A DNA stretch of 61,506 nucleotides. Source: Streptomyces sp. Tue6028 (GTDB taxonomy: Bacteria > Actinomycetota > Actinomycetes > Streptomycetales > Streptomycetaceae). The stretch spans positions 1-61,506 of the forward strand of contig NZ_MLCE01000032.1 in the NCBI RefSeq assembly GCF_002300165.1, written 5' to 3'. This document shows, piece after piece, positions 40,988-50,066 of the stretch. The notes beneath the pieces were generated by a model. That model saw only the letters and a program-made list of their open reading frames with translations. It was not told where the DNA came from and made no database searches. The translations under genes were made by a program, and so were the position numbers. Each line of letters opens with the position of its first letter. The stretch's first letter is position 1.

Positions 40988-41899
40988 CTACTGGGCGGAC
41001 TTCTGGGCGGGCGCGGCCTGCTGGGCGGCCGCAGCGGTCGCGAAGCGCTCCCGCAGGAACTGGGCGTCGTCGGGCTGGATGGTCAGCTTGAAGGCGTCCC
41101 GAAGGGTCTCGACGACCTCGTCCGCGGTCAGCTCCGCGTGCTCGAGACGGCCGTCGGGGTACTGCGTGGTCAGGACCTGGTTCTTCAGCACGAGCCGGGT
41201 CTTGTCGTCGCCGCGCTGCGCGATCAGGTGGCTGAGCCCGCCCGGCGGCATGAACACCGACCGCGGGTCCGCGTACGAGAAGTGGTTGACCATGTCGAAG
41301 TCGAGGAAGTAGTGCGGCTCCAGCTGCCAGGCGTACACGTCGAACCAGCCGTCGGCGTGCAGGCTCTGCAGCACCCAGTCCTCGCCGTCGCGCTGCAGAC
41401 GCCAGGTCCAGTCGCCGACGGTCACGGTGCCGTCGTGCGTGAACGGCAGCGGCTCCAGCGGGCTCTCGTCGCCGAAGCCGGGGTCGGCGAACCAGAGTTG
41501 GCCCTCGACCTCCACCAGCATGACGGCGTGGGAACGGGTACGGATGGTCCGGGTGCCGCGGCGCACCCGGGCGAGGTGGCGCACCAGCGAGAAGCCCAGC
41601 CGGTCGAGGGCCGCCGCGAACAGCAGATTGCTCTCCAGGCAGCAGCCGCCCTGGCCGCGGACCACGATCTTCTCCTGCACGCTCTCGATGTCGAGCGCGA
41701 TGCGCCGGCCCACGGCCGAGTCCACGATCTCCCAGCTGATGGCGTCGGCGTGCGCGCGGTGCAGCCGGCGCAGGGTCTCCAGGGTGGGGGTGCGCGGCCC
41801 GTCGTATCCGATACGGGCCAAGTAGGCGTCGAGATCGAGCAGTTCCGTCTGCCACTCCGGGTCGGAACCGGGCGGCGTGGGAAGGACGCTGCTAGCCAT
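40988..41899 (-). CDS. arylamine N-acetyltransferase (NAT) family protein
   Basis: A 303-residue NAT with the Cys-His-Asp triad: Cys in 'RGQGGCCLESNLLFAAAL', His in 'RTRSHAVMLVEVEG' and Asp in 'WFADPGFGDESPL'. The N-terminal 'LDAYLARIGYDGPRTPTLET' is typical. The family includes true arylamine acetylators and amide synthases of natural-product clusters (RifF in rifamycin). Because the cluster makes an arylamine, it might acetylate 3-HAA to block oxidative dimerisation, or form an amide from a CoA thioester made by the adjacent ligase. A C-terminal Ala/Gln tail is unusual. The ATG at 41899 has GAGAGG upstream. It is the first gene of the operon. Confidence 0.9.
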   Translation of the reverse strand: MASSVLPTPPGSDPEWQTELLDLDAYLARIGYDGPRTPTLETLRRLHRAHADAISWEIVDSAVGRRIALDIESVQEKIVVRGQGGCCLESNLLFAAALDRLGFSLVRHLARVRRGTRTIRTRSHAVMLVEVEGQLWFADPGFGDESPLEPLPFTHDGTVTVGDWTWRLQRDGEDWVLQSLHADGWFDVYAWQLEPHYFLDFDMVNHFSYADPRSVFMPPGGLSHLIAQRGDDKTRLVLKNQVLTTQYPDGRLEHAELTADEVVETLRDAFKLTIQPDDAQFLRERFATAAAAQQAAPAQKSAQ

Positions 41900-42145
41900 C
41901 GGGCAAACCTCTCTTCGAAACACGGGAAGGCATCTGTGAGCTCCACCGGGGAGCCCTGGACGCGTTGTCGGCCGACGACGCACTGGCGAGTCTGCGCGGG
42001 CCCGGCGTCGGGCGGGAGGACGGCCGGCGCAGTCCGTCAGATGCCCGGGAAGTCAGTCAGGTCGCCCTCGCACGGGGGCGGTTGTGGCCCGGTGGGGGAG
42101 GACGGCGGCCCGGCCGGGGGCGCCCGACCTGGTTAGGTGGACGCC

Positions 42146-42817
42146 ATGACTGCGATCCGACTGCTGCTCGTGGACGACGACCCCCTGGTGAGAGCCGGCC
42201 TGTCCCTCATGCTGGGCGGTGCCGACGACATCGAGATCGTCGGCGAGGCGGCCGACGGCGGCGAGGTGGAGGCCCTCGTCGACCGCACCCGGCCCGACGT
42301 CGTCCTGATGGACATCCGGATGCCGACGGTCGACGGACTCACCGCCACGGAGAGGCTCCGCGGCCGGGAGGAAGCGCCCCAGGTGATCGTGCTGACCACC
42401 TTCCACGCCGACGACCAGGTGCTGCGGGCGCTGGGCGCGGGGGCGGCCGGATTCGTCCTGAAGGACACCCCGCCGGCCGAGATCCTTCAGGCGGTGCGGC
42501 GCGTGGCGGCCGGCGACCCGGTGCTGTCGCCCGCGGTGACCCGCCAGTTGATCGAGCACGCGGCGGGCTCGACGCTCGACGCCCGCCGGTCCGCGGCCCG
42601 TACCCGGATCGCGGCCCTGAACGACCGCGAGCGCGAGGTGGCCGTCGCCGTGGGACAGGGCGGGTCCAACGCGGAGATCGCCGGGTCGCTGTTCATGAGC
42701 GTCGCCACGGTCAAGACCCACGTCTCCCGCATCCTCGCCAAGCTCGGCCTCAACAACCGTGTGCAGATCGCCCTGCTGACGTACGACGCCGGGCTGCTCG
42801 AGGACGACGGGAAGTGA
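42146..42817 (+). CDS. orphan NarL/LuxR-family response regulator
   Basis: A 223-residue response regulator. The receiver keeps the acidic pair 'LLVDDDPLVRAGLSLML', the acceptor Asp in 'DVVLMDIRMPTVDG', and the Thr and Lys ('VIVLTTFHADDQ', 'GFVLKDTPP'). The HTH is 'LNDREREVAVAVGQGGSNAE' with 'MSVATVKTHVSRILAKLGLN'. No histidine kinase gene is adjacent, so the partner is elsewhere. The ATG at 42146 is preferred over GTG 42137. It diverges from the NAT operon over 246 bp and precedes the P450 on the same strand. Confidence 0.9.
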   Translation: MTAIRLLLVDDDPLVRAGLSLMLGGADDIEIVGEAADGGEVEALVDRTRPDVVLMDIRMPTVDGLTATERLRGREEAPQVIVLTTFHADDQVLRALGAGAAGFVLKDTPPAEILQAVRRVAAGDPVLSPAVTRQLIEHAAGSTLDARRSAARTRIAALNDREREVAVAVGQGGSNAEIAGSLFMSVATVKTHVSRILAKLGLNNRVQIALLTYDAGLLEDDGK

Positions 42818-42984
42818 CGGTTTCGCGGCCCGTCGGCATGACGGCCCGCGGTCCCCGGCCACCGGGCCGCGGTCCCCGGTCGGCGGCACGACGCGGCACC
42901 GGCCCGGGCCTCCGCGCCGGGCGGGCACCGAACGGCGGCCGCTGTCGTTGAGCAGAGGGACGGGGGACGGGGGAAGGAGCAGAG

Positions 42985-44160
42985 ATGATCGATCTCGGGG
43001 AGTTCGGGAAGCGGTTCACCGAGGACCCGCATCCCGTGTACGCCGAGCTGCGCGAGCGCGGGCCGGTGCATCGGGTACGGCTGCCGGGCGCCGACGCGCA
43101 CCACGAGACCTGGCTCGTCGTCGGTTACGAGGAGGCACGCGCGGCACTCGCCGACCCGCGACTGGCCAAGGACGGGCAGAAGATCGGGCTCACGTTCCTC
43201 GACGAGGAGCTGATCGGCAAGTACCTGCTCGTCGCGGACCCGCCGCAGCACACACGGCTGCGCGCCCTCGTCGCACGCGAGTTCACGACGCGCCGGGTGG
43301 AGACGCTCCGGCCGCGCGTGAAGGAGATCACCGACGAGCTGCTCGACGCGATGCTGCCGCGCGGGCGCGCCGACCTCGTGGCGTCGTTCGCGCACCCGCT
43401 GCCGCTGACCGTGATCTGCGAACTGCTCGGGGTGCCGGAGATGGACCGGGCCGCCTTCCGCGAGATGTCCACCGAGGCGGTCGCGCCCACCAGCGCGGAG
43501 AGCGAGTACGACGCGTTCGTCCGCCTTGCCGACTACCTCACCGAGCTGATCGAGGACAAGCGGTGCGCCGCGCCGGGCGACGACCTGCTCAGCGGCCTGA
43601 TCCGGACCACGGCGGAGGACGGTGACCGGCTGTCCCCGGAGGAACTGCGCGGCATGGCCTTCGTCCTGCTCATCGCCGGTCACGAGACGACGGTCAACCT
43701 CCTGTCGAGCGGGGTGCGCGCACTGCTCACCCACCCCGGCGAACTCGCCGCGCTGCGCGCCGACATGACACTTCTCGACGGTGCGGTGGAGGAGATGCTG
43801 CGCTACGAGGGACCGGTGGAGAACGCGACGTTCCGGTACGCCGTCGAGCCGCTCGACATCGGCGGCACACCGATCGGGGCCGGTGACCCGGTGATGATCG
43901 GCCTCACCGCCGCCGACCGCGACGGCACGCGCTTCCCGGCGCCCGACCGCTTCGACATCCGGCGCGACACCCGCGGCCATGTCGCCTTCGGTCACGGCAT
44001 CCACTACTGTCTGGGCGCGCCGCTGGCCCGGCTGGAGGCGCGTGTGGCGCTGCGCTCGCTCCTGGAGCGCTGCCCGGACCTGGCGCTCGACGGACCGCCC
44101 GGCGGCTGGCTGCCCGGCATGCTGATGCGGGGCGTGCGCAGCCTGCCGGTGCGCTGGTGA
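42985..44160 (+). CDS. cytochrome P450
   Basis: A 391-residue bacterial class I P450, intact. The I-helix is 'LLIAGHETTVNLLSSG' with the acid-Thr pair, the K-helix ExxR is in 'VEEMLRYEGPV', and the heme-binding loop is 'FGHGIHYCLGAPLARLEARV' with the Cys ligand. The family resembles CYP105/107-type tailoring enzymes. Electron transfer partners are not adjacent; a ferredoxin gene at 61155-61475 is a distant, housekeeping-like candidate. The ATG at 42985 follows GGAAGGAGCAGAG. It may end the cluster on the right, hydroxylating or coupling the product. Confidence 0.92.
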   Translation: MIDLGEFGKRFTEDPHPVYAELRERGPVHRVRLPGADAHHETWLVVGYEEARAALADPRLAKDGQKIGLTFLDEELIGKYLLVADPPQHTRLRALVAREFTTRRVETLRPRVKEITDELLDAMLPRGRADLVASFAHPLPLTVICELLGVPEMDRAAFREMSTEAVAPTSAESEYDAFVRLADYLTELIEDKRCAAPGDDLLSGLIRTTAEDGDRLSPEELRGMAFVLLIAGHETTVNLLSSGVRALLTHPGELAALRADMTLLDGAVEEMLRYEGPVENATFRYAVEPLDIGGTPIGAGDPVMIGLTAADRDGTRFPAPDRFDIRRDTRGHVAFGHGIHYCLGAPLARLEARVALRSLLERCPDLALDGPPGGWLPGMLMRGVRSLPVRW

Positions 44161-44221
44161 GCGGCCCGGTGCCGTCCGACGAGGGGTGCGCGAGCGGACC
44201 CCGGCGAGAGGAGCGTCGCCC

Positions 44222-44725
44222 GTGCTGCGTACGGCCGAGATCACCGCGGAGCTGAGCCGCGAGGAGCAACGCGGTGAGGAATCCCACCAGCTGTACTGGC
44301 GCGGCACGCTGGAGTGCTCGCTTGACTGCTTCGTCTGTGAGCGGGTCGGCCGTACGACCGTCTTCGAGCGCGGCGCCGAGCGGGCGTTGTGCTCGGGCAG
44401 CCGCAGCGGCTTCGGGCGCCACCACACGGCCGCGCGGCTCGCCGCTTTCGACACCACGAGCGGCCGGGACCGCATGGGGGTGCGGGCCGTGGTCGACTTC
44501 TGGTGGGCGCCCTTCACGGACACCCGCGACGGCCACAGGTCCGCGGCGCCCACCAGTCATCCCTGGGTCCGGCTGCATCTCGGCTACCACTGCCCGCGCG
44601 CCAAGGAGTCGGGCACCGCGAGCATCCAGACCAATCTGGTGCGGCCGCACCGACTGACGTGCAAGCACTGCGACCGCGAACTCGCGGCCGACACCCGCAG
44701 CCCGTCGGTGCGCCTGCTGGTGTGA
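44222..44725 (+). CDS. hypothetical protein with Cys-rich putative zinc sites
   Basis: A 167-residue protein I do not recognise. It holds Cys pairs that could bind zinc: 'ECSLDCFVCERVG' near the N-terminal third, 'HLGYHCPRAKES' and 'LTCKHCDREL' near the end. The GTG at 44222 follows GAGAGGAG. It lies 61 nt after the P450, but its strand and spacing do not prove a shared transcript. Its link to the cluster is uncertain. Confidence 0.6.
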   Translation: MLRTAEITAELSREEQRGEESHQLYWRGTLECSLDCFVCERVGRTTVFERGAERALCSGSRSGFGRHHTAARLAAFDTTSGRDRMGVRAVVDFWWAPFTDTRDGHRSAAPTSHPWVRLHLGYHCPRAKESGTASIQTNLVRPHRLTCKHCDRELAADTRSPSVRLLV

Positions 44726-44790
44726 GACACCACCGCGCCCGTCGCGGCGCCCGGCCCGCCGACGTGAGGGAGCGCCGGCGGGCGCCGCGC

Positions 44791-45804
44791 TCAGATCCGC
44801 CCGTCCGGGATCTCCGCGAGGCGCACCGGCCGCCGCTCGTGCCGGGACAGTTCGCAGGCCTCGGCGATGCGCAGCGCCTCCAGGGCCTCACGTCCGTCGC
44901 AGGGGTTGGCGCGTTCGCCGCGGACGACCTCGACGAAGGCGACGAGTTCGGCCTCGTAGGCGGGGCCGAAGCGCTCCAGGAAGCCCGTCCACGGCTTGTC
45001 GGCGGGCGGCGGTCCGGCCGGTTCCGTGGAGGCGATCGGCGTGCGGTCGTCGAGCCCGACGGCGATCTGGTCGAGCTCGCCGGCGAGCTCCATGCGGACG
45101 TCGTAGCCCGCGCCGTTGATCCGGGCGGCCGTCGCGCCGGCGAGCGTGCCGTCGTCGAAGGTGAGCACGGCCGCGGCGGTGTCGACGTCGCCCGCCGCGC
45201 GGAACATCGACGGTCCGGCGTCGGACCCGGTCGCGTAGACCTCGACGACCTCGTGGCCGGTGACCCAGCGGAGCGCGTCGAAGTCGTGGATCAGGCAGTC
45301 GCGGAAGATCCCGCCGGAGTGCGGCAGGTAGTCGGCCGGGGGCGGTGCCTGGTCGGACGTCATCGCTCGGACGGTGTGCAGCCGGCCCAGCCGTCCCGAA
45401 CGGACGGCTTCCCGGGCCGTCGTGTAGCCCACGTCGAAGCGGCGCTGGAAGCCCAGCTGCAGAACCGTTCCGGCGGCGTCGACCTCGGCCAGCGCGTCCA
45501 GCGTGCCCGCCAGATCGAGGGCGATGGGCTTCTCGCAGAAGACGGGGAGCCCGGAGCGCGCTGCCCGACCGATCAGTTCGGAGTGGGCCGACGTCGCCGC
45601 CGTGACCACCACCGCGTCCACGCCCCAGGTGAAGATCTCGTCCACGCTGGGCGCCGCCGTCGCCCCCAGCCGGTCCGCCAGCCGGCGGGCCCGCGCGGTG
45701 TCCGCGTCGGTGATGATCAGCGAGCCGCCGACCTCGCGATGACGACTGAGAGTGGCCGCGTGAAATGTACCGATACGACCCGCTCCGATGAGTCCGATGC
45801 GCAT
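44791..45804 (-). CDS. Gfo/Idh/MocA-family oxidoreductase (inositol 2-dehydrogenase-like)
   Basis: A 337-residue dehydrogenase with 'MRIGLIGAGRIGTFHAATLS', 'PVFCEKPIALDLAGTLDAL' (catalytic Lys in EKP) and 'SGGIFRDCLIHDFDALRWV' (the Asp and His of inositol dehydrogenases). It would oxidise myo-inositol or a related sugar with NAD+. It diverges from a GntR regulator whose probable operator lies in the 101-bp gap, and from a sugar ABC system farther on, so together they suggest a small sugar or cyclitol catabolic locus outside the cluster. Confidence 0.88.
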   Translation of the reverse strand: MRIGLIGAGRIGTFHAATLSRHREVGGSLIITDADTARARRLADRLGATAAPSVDEIFTWGVDAVVVTAATSAHSELIGRAARSGLPVFCEKPIALDLAGTLDALAEVDAAGTVLQLGFQRRFDVGYTTAREAVRSGRLGRLHTVRAMTSDQAPPPADYLPHSGGIFRDCLIHDFDALRWVTGHEVVEVYATGSDAGPSMFRAAGDVDTAAAVLTFDDGTLAGATAARINGAGYDVRMELAGELDQIAVGLDDRTPIASTEPAGPPPADKPWTGFLERFGPAYEAELVAFVEVVRGERANPCDGREALEALRIAEACELSRHERRPVRLAEIPDGRI

Positions 45805-45844
45805 GGGAACAAACTGAGGGCGTACCCGGCACCCTGTCAATGCT

Positions 45845-45856
45845 TTGTCCGGACAA
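45845..45856. promoter_or_regulatory. perfect palindrome TTGTCCGGACAA, probable GntR operator
   Basis: A 12-bp perfect palindrome in the 101-bp gap between the divergent Gfo/Idh and GntR genes. It fits the GT-N-AC style of GntR-family operators and sits where it could control both genes. Confidence 0.7.
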
Positions 45857-45905
45857 TCGAACTTCACAACTTCCCGTCAACATTTCCCGGAGCTACGCTC
45901 GGGCC

Positions 45906-46670
45906 GTGCCGAAACCAGATGTGGATCCGACCGTCTCGCTCCAGCTCAGCGTCGACCGCAGCAGCCCGGTCCCGCTCTACTTCCAGCTCTCCCAGCAGCT
46001 GGAGGCCGCCATCGAGCACGGAGCGCTGACCCCGGGCAGTCTGCTGGGCAACGAGATCGAGCTCGCCGGACGGCTCGGCCTGTCCCGGCCCACGGTCCGC
46101 CAGGCCATCCAGTCCCTCGTCGACAAGGGCCTGCTGGTGCGCCGCCGCGGTGTCGGCACCCAGGTCGTGCACAGCCAGGTGAAGCGCCCCCTGGAGCTGA
46201 GCAGCCTCTACGACGACCTGGAGTCGGCCGGGCAGCGCCCCGCCACCCGGGTGCTCGTCAACACCGTCGAGGAGGCCTCGACGGAGGTCGCCGCCGCGCT
46301 CGGCGTCACCGAGGGCAGCGCGGTGCACCGGGTGGAGCGGCTGCGGCTCGCCCACGGCGAGCCGATGGCGTACCTCTGCAACTTCCTGCCCCCCGACCTC
46401 CTGGAGCTGGACAGCGACCGGATGGAGGCCACGGGGCTGTACCGGCTGATGCGCACGGCCGGCATCACGCTGCACAGCGCCCGCCAGTCCGTCGGCGCCC
46501 GTGCCGCCACCGCCGAGGAGGGTGAGCGGCTCGGCGAGCCGGCCGGGGCACCCCTGCTCACCATGCAGCGCACGACGTTCGACGACACCGGCCGCGCCGT
46601 CGAGTTCGGCACCCACATCTACCGCGCCTCGCGCTACTCCTTCGAGTTCCAGCTCCTCGTACGTCCCTGA
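45906..46670 (+). CDS. GntR-family (HutC/UTRA) transcriptional regulator
   Basis: A 254-residue regulator. The N-terminal winged helix spans about residues 20-85 with 'LYFQLSQQLEAAIEHGALTP' and 'ELAGRLGLSRPTVRQAIQSL'. The rest is a UTRA ligand-binding domain ending 'FDDTGRAVEFGTHIYRASRY'. It probably senses a sugar or sugar phosphate and represses the divergent dehydrogenase and/or the downstream ABC transporter. The start is GTG at 45906; the palindrome lies 50 bp upstream, consistent with autoregulation. Confidence 0.9.
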   Translation: MPKPDVDPTVSLQLSVDRSSPVPLYFQLSQQLEAAIEHGALTPGSLLGNEIELAGRLGLSRPTVRQAIQSLVDKGLLVRRRGVGTQVVHSQVKRPLELSSLYDDLESAGQRPATRVLVNTVEEASTEVAAALGVTEGSAVHRVERLRLAHGEPMAYLCNFLPPDLLELDSDRMEATGLYRLMRTAGITLHSARQSVGARAATAEEGERLGEPAGAPLLTMQRTTFDDTGRAVEFGTHIYRASRYSFEFQLLVRP

Positions 46671-47066
46671 GACCCGGCGCCGGCCCGCAGCCGCCTCCGG
46701 CTCCGCGTAGGCCGCGTCCGTCGCTCGTGCCCCTCGCCCGCGCCCTCCGTCGCGCCCGGCACTCCGGGCACCGCGCTCCAGCCCCTCGCCGCCCGCTCCT
46801 CGCCCGCTCCGGAAGCCGTCAACGGCGCCCTGGATCCGCCGCGCGAGGAGGGCCCCCGCCGCCCGGCCGACCCCGCCGGAGAGGCCGTACGGCCACCCGC
46901 CGGGCCCACCACGCGCGGGACCCGCTGGTGGGGTGGATGATCCCCGTGATTGATACTTGGGCTTTTGGGCCGGTGCGACGCCGGCTCGCGAGGGCCTGAC
47001 GGAGGGCCCCCGGCCCGGTCCGCAAGGCCCGGCGCACAAGGAGCACAGCAAGAAGGGCACGGCCTC
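46671..47066. other. 396-bp gene-free region before the sugar ABC operon
   Basis: No convincing gene. Around 46940-46975 (ATCCCCGTGATTGATACTTGGGCTTTTGGG) the DNA is less GC-rich and is a likely promoter or operator for the ABC operon. AGAAGGGCAC precedes the GTG at 47067. The palindrome at 45845 is not repeated here. Confidence 0.5.
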
Positions 47067-48071
47067 GTGGCACGGACTCGGACCTGGGTAAGCATCGCGC
47101 TCGCAGGGGCGCTGGGGGTGTCCCTCGCGGGATGCAGCAGCACCGGCGGGAAGCGGGCCGAGGACGCCCGCAAGGCGGCGGCGGCCCAGGGCAGGGCCGC
47201 GGTGAACACGCCCAAGTGGACGTTCGCGATGATCACCCACTCGGGCGATGGCGACACGTTCTGGGACATCGTCCAGAACGGCGCCAAGCAGGCCGCCGTC
47301 AAGGACAACATCAACTTCCTGTACTCGCACAACGCCGAGGCGCAGCAGCAGGCGCAGCTCGTGGACGCCGCGGTCGACAAGAAGGTCGACGGCATCATCG
47401 TCACGCTCGCGAAGCCCGACGCCATGAAGGCGGCCGTCGCGCGCGCCGAGAAGGCCGGCATCCCCGTGATCACGGTGAACTCCGGCTCCGAGGAGTCGAA
47501 GGCGTTCGGCGCGCTCACGCACATCGGCCAGGACGAGACCATCGCCGGCGAGGCGGTCGGCGAGGAGCTGAACAAGCGCGGCCGCAAGAAGGCCCTGTGC
47601 GTGCTGCACGAGCAGGGCAACGTCGGCCACGAGCAGCGCTGCGCCGGCATCAGGAAGACCTTCGACGGCGACGTGCAGAACCTGTACGTCCAGGGCACGA
47701 GCATGCCCGACGTCCAGGCCTCCATCGGCGCCAAGCTCCAGGCCGACAAGTCCATCGACTCGGTCGTCACCCTCGGCGCGCCCTTCGCCGACACCGCGGT
47801 CAAGGCGAAGGACGACGCGGGCAGCAAGGCCGAGATCGACACCTTCGACCTGAACGAGAAGGTGGCCGCCGAGCTGAAGAACGGCACGCTCGGCTTCGCC
47901 GTCGACCAGCAGCCCTACCTCCAGGGGTACGAGGCCGTCGACCTGCTCTGGCTGTACAAGTACAACGCCGACGTCCTCGGCGGCGGCAAGCCGGTCCTCA
48001 CCGGCCCCCAGATCATCACCAAGGACCAGGCCGCCGAGCTGGAGGACTACGCGAAGCGGGGCACCCGATGA
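47067..48071 (+). CDS. sugar ABC transporter substrate-binding lipoprotein
   Basis: A 334-residue periplasmic-binding-like protein of the ribose/galactose class. The N-terminus 'WVSIALAGALGVSLAGCSST' is a lipoprotein signal with lipobox L-A-G-C. 'MITHSGDGDTFWDIVQNGA', 'VDGIIVTLAKPDAMKAAV' and 'GFAVDQQPYLQGYEAVDLL' are family features. It would deliver a sugar or cyclitol to the permease encoded just downstream (4-nt overlap). The GTG at 47067 is preferred since it starts directly before the signal. Confidence 0.92.
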   Translation: MARTRTWVSIALAGALGVSLAGCSSTGGKRAEDARKAAAAQGRAAVNTPKWTFAMITHSGDGDTFWDIVQNGAKQAAVKDNINFLYSHNAEAQQQAQLVDAAVDKKVDGIIVTLAKPDAMKAAVARAEKAGIPVITVNSGSEESKAFGALTHIGQDETIAGEAVGEELNKRGRKKALCVLHEQGNVGHEQRCAGIRKTFDGDVQNLYVQGTSMPDVQASIGAKLQADKSIDSVVTLGAPFADTAVKAKDDAGSKAEIDTFDLNEKVAAELKNGTLGFAVDQQPYLQGYEAVDLLWLYKYNADVLGGGKPVLTGPQIITKDQAAELEDYAKRGTR

Positions 48072-49129
48072 GCACGACGGCACCCGCCCCCACGCCGTCG
48101 CCCGGCGAGAGGACCGACGAGCGCCTCCTGAAGACCTCGAGCCTGCGCAGGCTGCTGAACCGGCCCGAGCTCGGGTCCGTGGTCGGCGCGATCGCGGTGT
48201 TCGTCTTCTTCGCCGTCTTCGCCGACAGCTTCGTCCGGGCGTCGAGCCTCAGCACCGTCCTCTACGCCGCCTCCACCATCGGCATCATGGCCGTCCCGGT
48301 CGCGCTCCTGATGATCGGCGGCGAGTTCGACCTGTCCGCGGGCGTCATGGTGACCAGCTCCGCGCTGGTCTCCTCGATGTTCAGCTACCAGATGACCGCC
48401 AACGTCTGGGTCGGCGTCCTCGTCTCGCTGATCGTGACCCTGGCGATCGGCGTCTTCAACGGCGTCATGCTGACCCGCACCGACCCGCCGAGCTTCATCA
48501 TCACGCTCGGCACGTTCCTGATGCTGACCGGCATGAACCTCGGCTTCACCAAGCTGATCAGCGGCACGGTCTCCACGAAGTCGATCTCCGACATGGAGGG
48601 CTTCTCCTCCGCCAAGGACGTCTTCGCCTCCACGATCACCGTCGGCGGTGTCGGCTTCAAGATCACCATTGTGTGGTGGCTGGCCCTGGTCGCCGTCGCC
48701 ACCTGGATCCTGCTGCGCACCCGTGTCGGCAACTGGATCTACGCCGTCGGCGGCGGCGAGGAGGCCGCCCGCGCGGTGGGCGTCCCGGTCGACAAGACCA
48801 AGATCGGGCTCTACATGGGTGTCGCCTTCGGCGCCTGGATCTCCGGCCAGCACCTGCTGTTCTCGTTCGACGTCGTGCAGTCCGGCGAAGGCGTCGGCAA
48901 CGAGCTGATCTACATCATCGCGGCCGTCATCGGCGGCTGTCTGATCACCGGCGGCTACGGCTCCGCCGTCGGCGCGGCGGTCGGCGCGCTGATCTTCGGC
49001 ATGGTCAGCAAGGGCATCGTCTTCGCCGAGTGGAACCCGGACTGGTTCAAGTTCTTCCTCGGGGTGATGCTGCTCCTGGCCACCCTGCTCAACCACTGGG
49101 TCCGCAAGCGGGCGGAGGCGACGAAGTGA
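48068..49129 (+). CDS. sugar ABC transporter permease (RbsC/AraH type)
   Basis: A 353-residue membrane protein with about ten hydrophobic segments and the branched-sugar permease pattern: 'LLMIGGEFDLSAGVMVTSSA' and 'NGVMLTRTDPPSFIITLGTF', with 'TGGYGSAVGAAVGALIFGMV' near the end. The ATG at 48068 and its overlaps with both neighbours show a tight operon. It forms a dimer in the importer complex, with the ATPase on the cytosolic side. Confidence 0.92.
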   Translation: MSTTAPAPTPSPGERTDERLLKTSSLRRLLNRPELGSVVGAIAVFVFFAVFADSFVRASSLSTVLYAASTIGIMAVPVALLMIGGEFDLSAGVMVTSSALVSSMFSYQMTANVWVGVLVSLIVTLAIGVFNGVMLTRTDPPSFIITLGTFLMLTGMNLGFTKLISGTVSTKSISDMEGFSSAKDVFASTITVGGVGFKITIVWWLALVAVATWILLRTRVGNWIYAVGGGEEAARAVGVPVDKTKIGLYMGVAFGAWISGQHLLFSFDVVQSGEGVGNELIYIIAAVIGGCLITGGYGSAVGAAVGALIFGMVSKGIVFAEWNPDWFKFFLGVMLLLATLLNHWVRKRAEATK

Positions 49130-49947
49130 CGACCGACGCGAACACGACGGCCGGTCGGGCCGCCCCGGAACGTACGGCACTCGTCGAGCTCGACGACGTC
49201 AGCAAGTACTACGGGAACATCCGCGCCCTCGAAGGGGTCTCGCTGGAGGTCCACGCCGGTGAGATCACCTGCGTCCTCGGCGACAACGGCGCGGGCAAGT
49301 CCACCCTCATCAAGATCATCGCGGGTCGGCACCAGCACGACGCGGGCACCCTCCGCATCGAGGGCGAGGAGACCCGGCTCGGCTCCCCGCGCGAGGCACT
49401 GGACCGCGGGATCGCCACGGTCTACCAGGACCTGGCCGTCGTCCCGCTGATGCCGGTGTGGCGGAACTTCTTCCTCGGCTCCGAGCCGCGCAAGGGCGTC
49501 GCCCCCTTCCGCCGTCTGGACGTCGAGCACATGCGCAGGACGACCCACGCGGAGCTGCTGCGCATGGGCATCGACCTGCGTGACGTGGACCAGCCCATCG
49601 GCACCCTCTCCGGCGGCGAACGCCAGTGCGTGGCGATCGCCCGCGCCGTCCACTTCGGTGCCAAGGTCCTCGTCCTTGACGAGCCCACCGCCGCCCTCGG
49701 CGTCAAGCAGTCCGGTGTGGTCCTCAAATATGTGGCCGCCGCCCGGGACGCGGGACTGGGTGTTGTATTGATCACCCACAATCCGCATCACGCGTACCTG
49801 GTGGGTGATCGTTTCGTCCTGCTGAAGCGCGGGACGATGTCCGGCAGCCACACCCGCGACGGGATCACCCTCGACGAGCTCACCCGCCAGATGGCCGGGG
49901 GCAGCGAGCTGGACGATCTCCGTCACGAGCTGGAACGCGGCGCCTAG
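49126..49947 (+). CDS. sugar ABC transporter ATP-binding protein (single-domain)
   Basis: A 273-residue ATPase. Walker A is 'GDNGAGKSTLIKII', the signature is 'TLSGGERQCVAIARAVHFGA' and Walker B is 'VLVLDEPTAALG'. Ribose-type importers often have a double-length ATPase; this one is single-domain, as in the FrcA-like group. The GTG at 49126 overlaps the permease stop. No terminator-like hairpin is obvious before the ROK gene 119 bp downstream, so read-through is possible. Confidence 0.92.
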   Translation: MTTDANTTAGRAAPERTALVELDDVSKYYGNIRALEGVSLEVHAGEITCVLGDNGAGKSTLIKIIAGRHQHDAGTLRIEGEETRLGSPREALDRGIATVYQDLAVVPLMPVWRNFFLGSEPRKGVAPFRRLDVEHMRRTTHAELLRMGIDLRDVDQPIGTLSGGERQCVAIARAVHFGAKVLVLDEPTAALGVKQSGVVLKYVAAARDAGLGVVLITHNPHHAYLVGDRFVLLKRGTMSGSHTRDGITLDELTRQMAGGSELDDLRHELERGA

Positions 49948-50066
49948 GAAGCACCCCTTCCCGGGTACGCGGCACGGTGCGACCGGCCGCACACGGGCCC
50001 CGGCGCACCGGCCGCCCCGCGCTCCCGCGGTGCAGCCCCGCCGGGGCTTAGGGCAGAATCGGCGCG

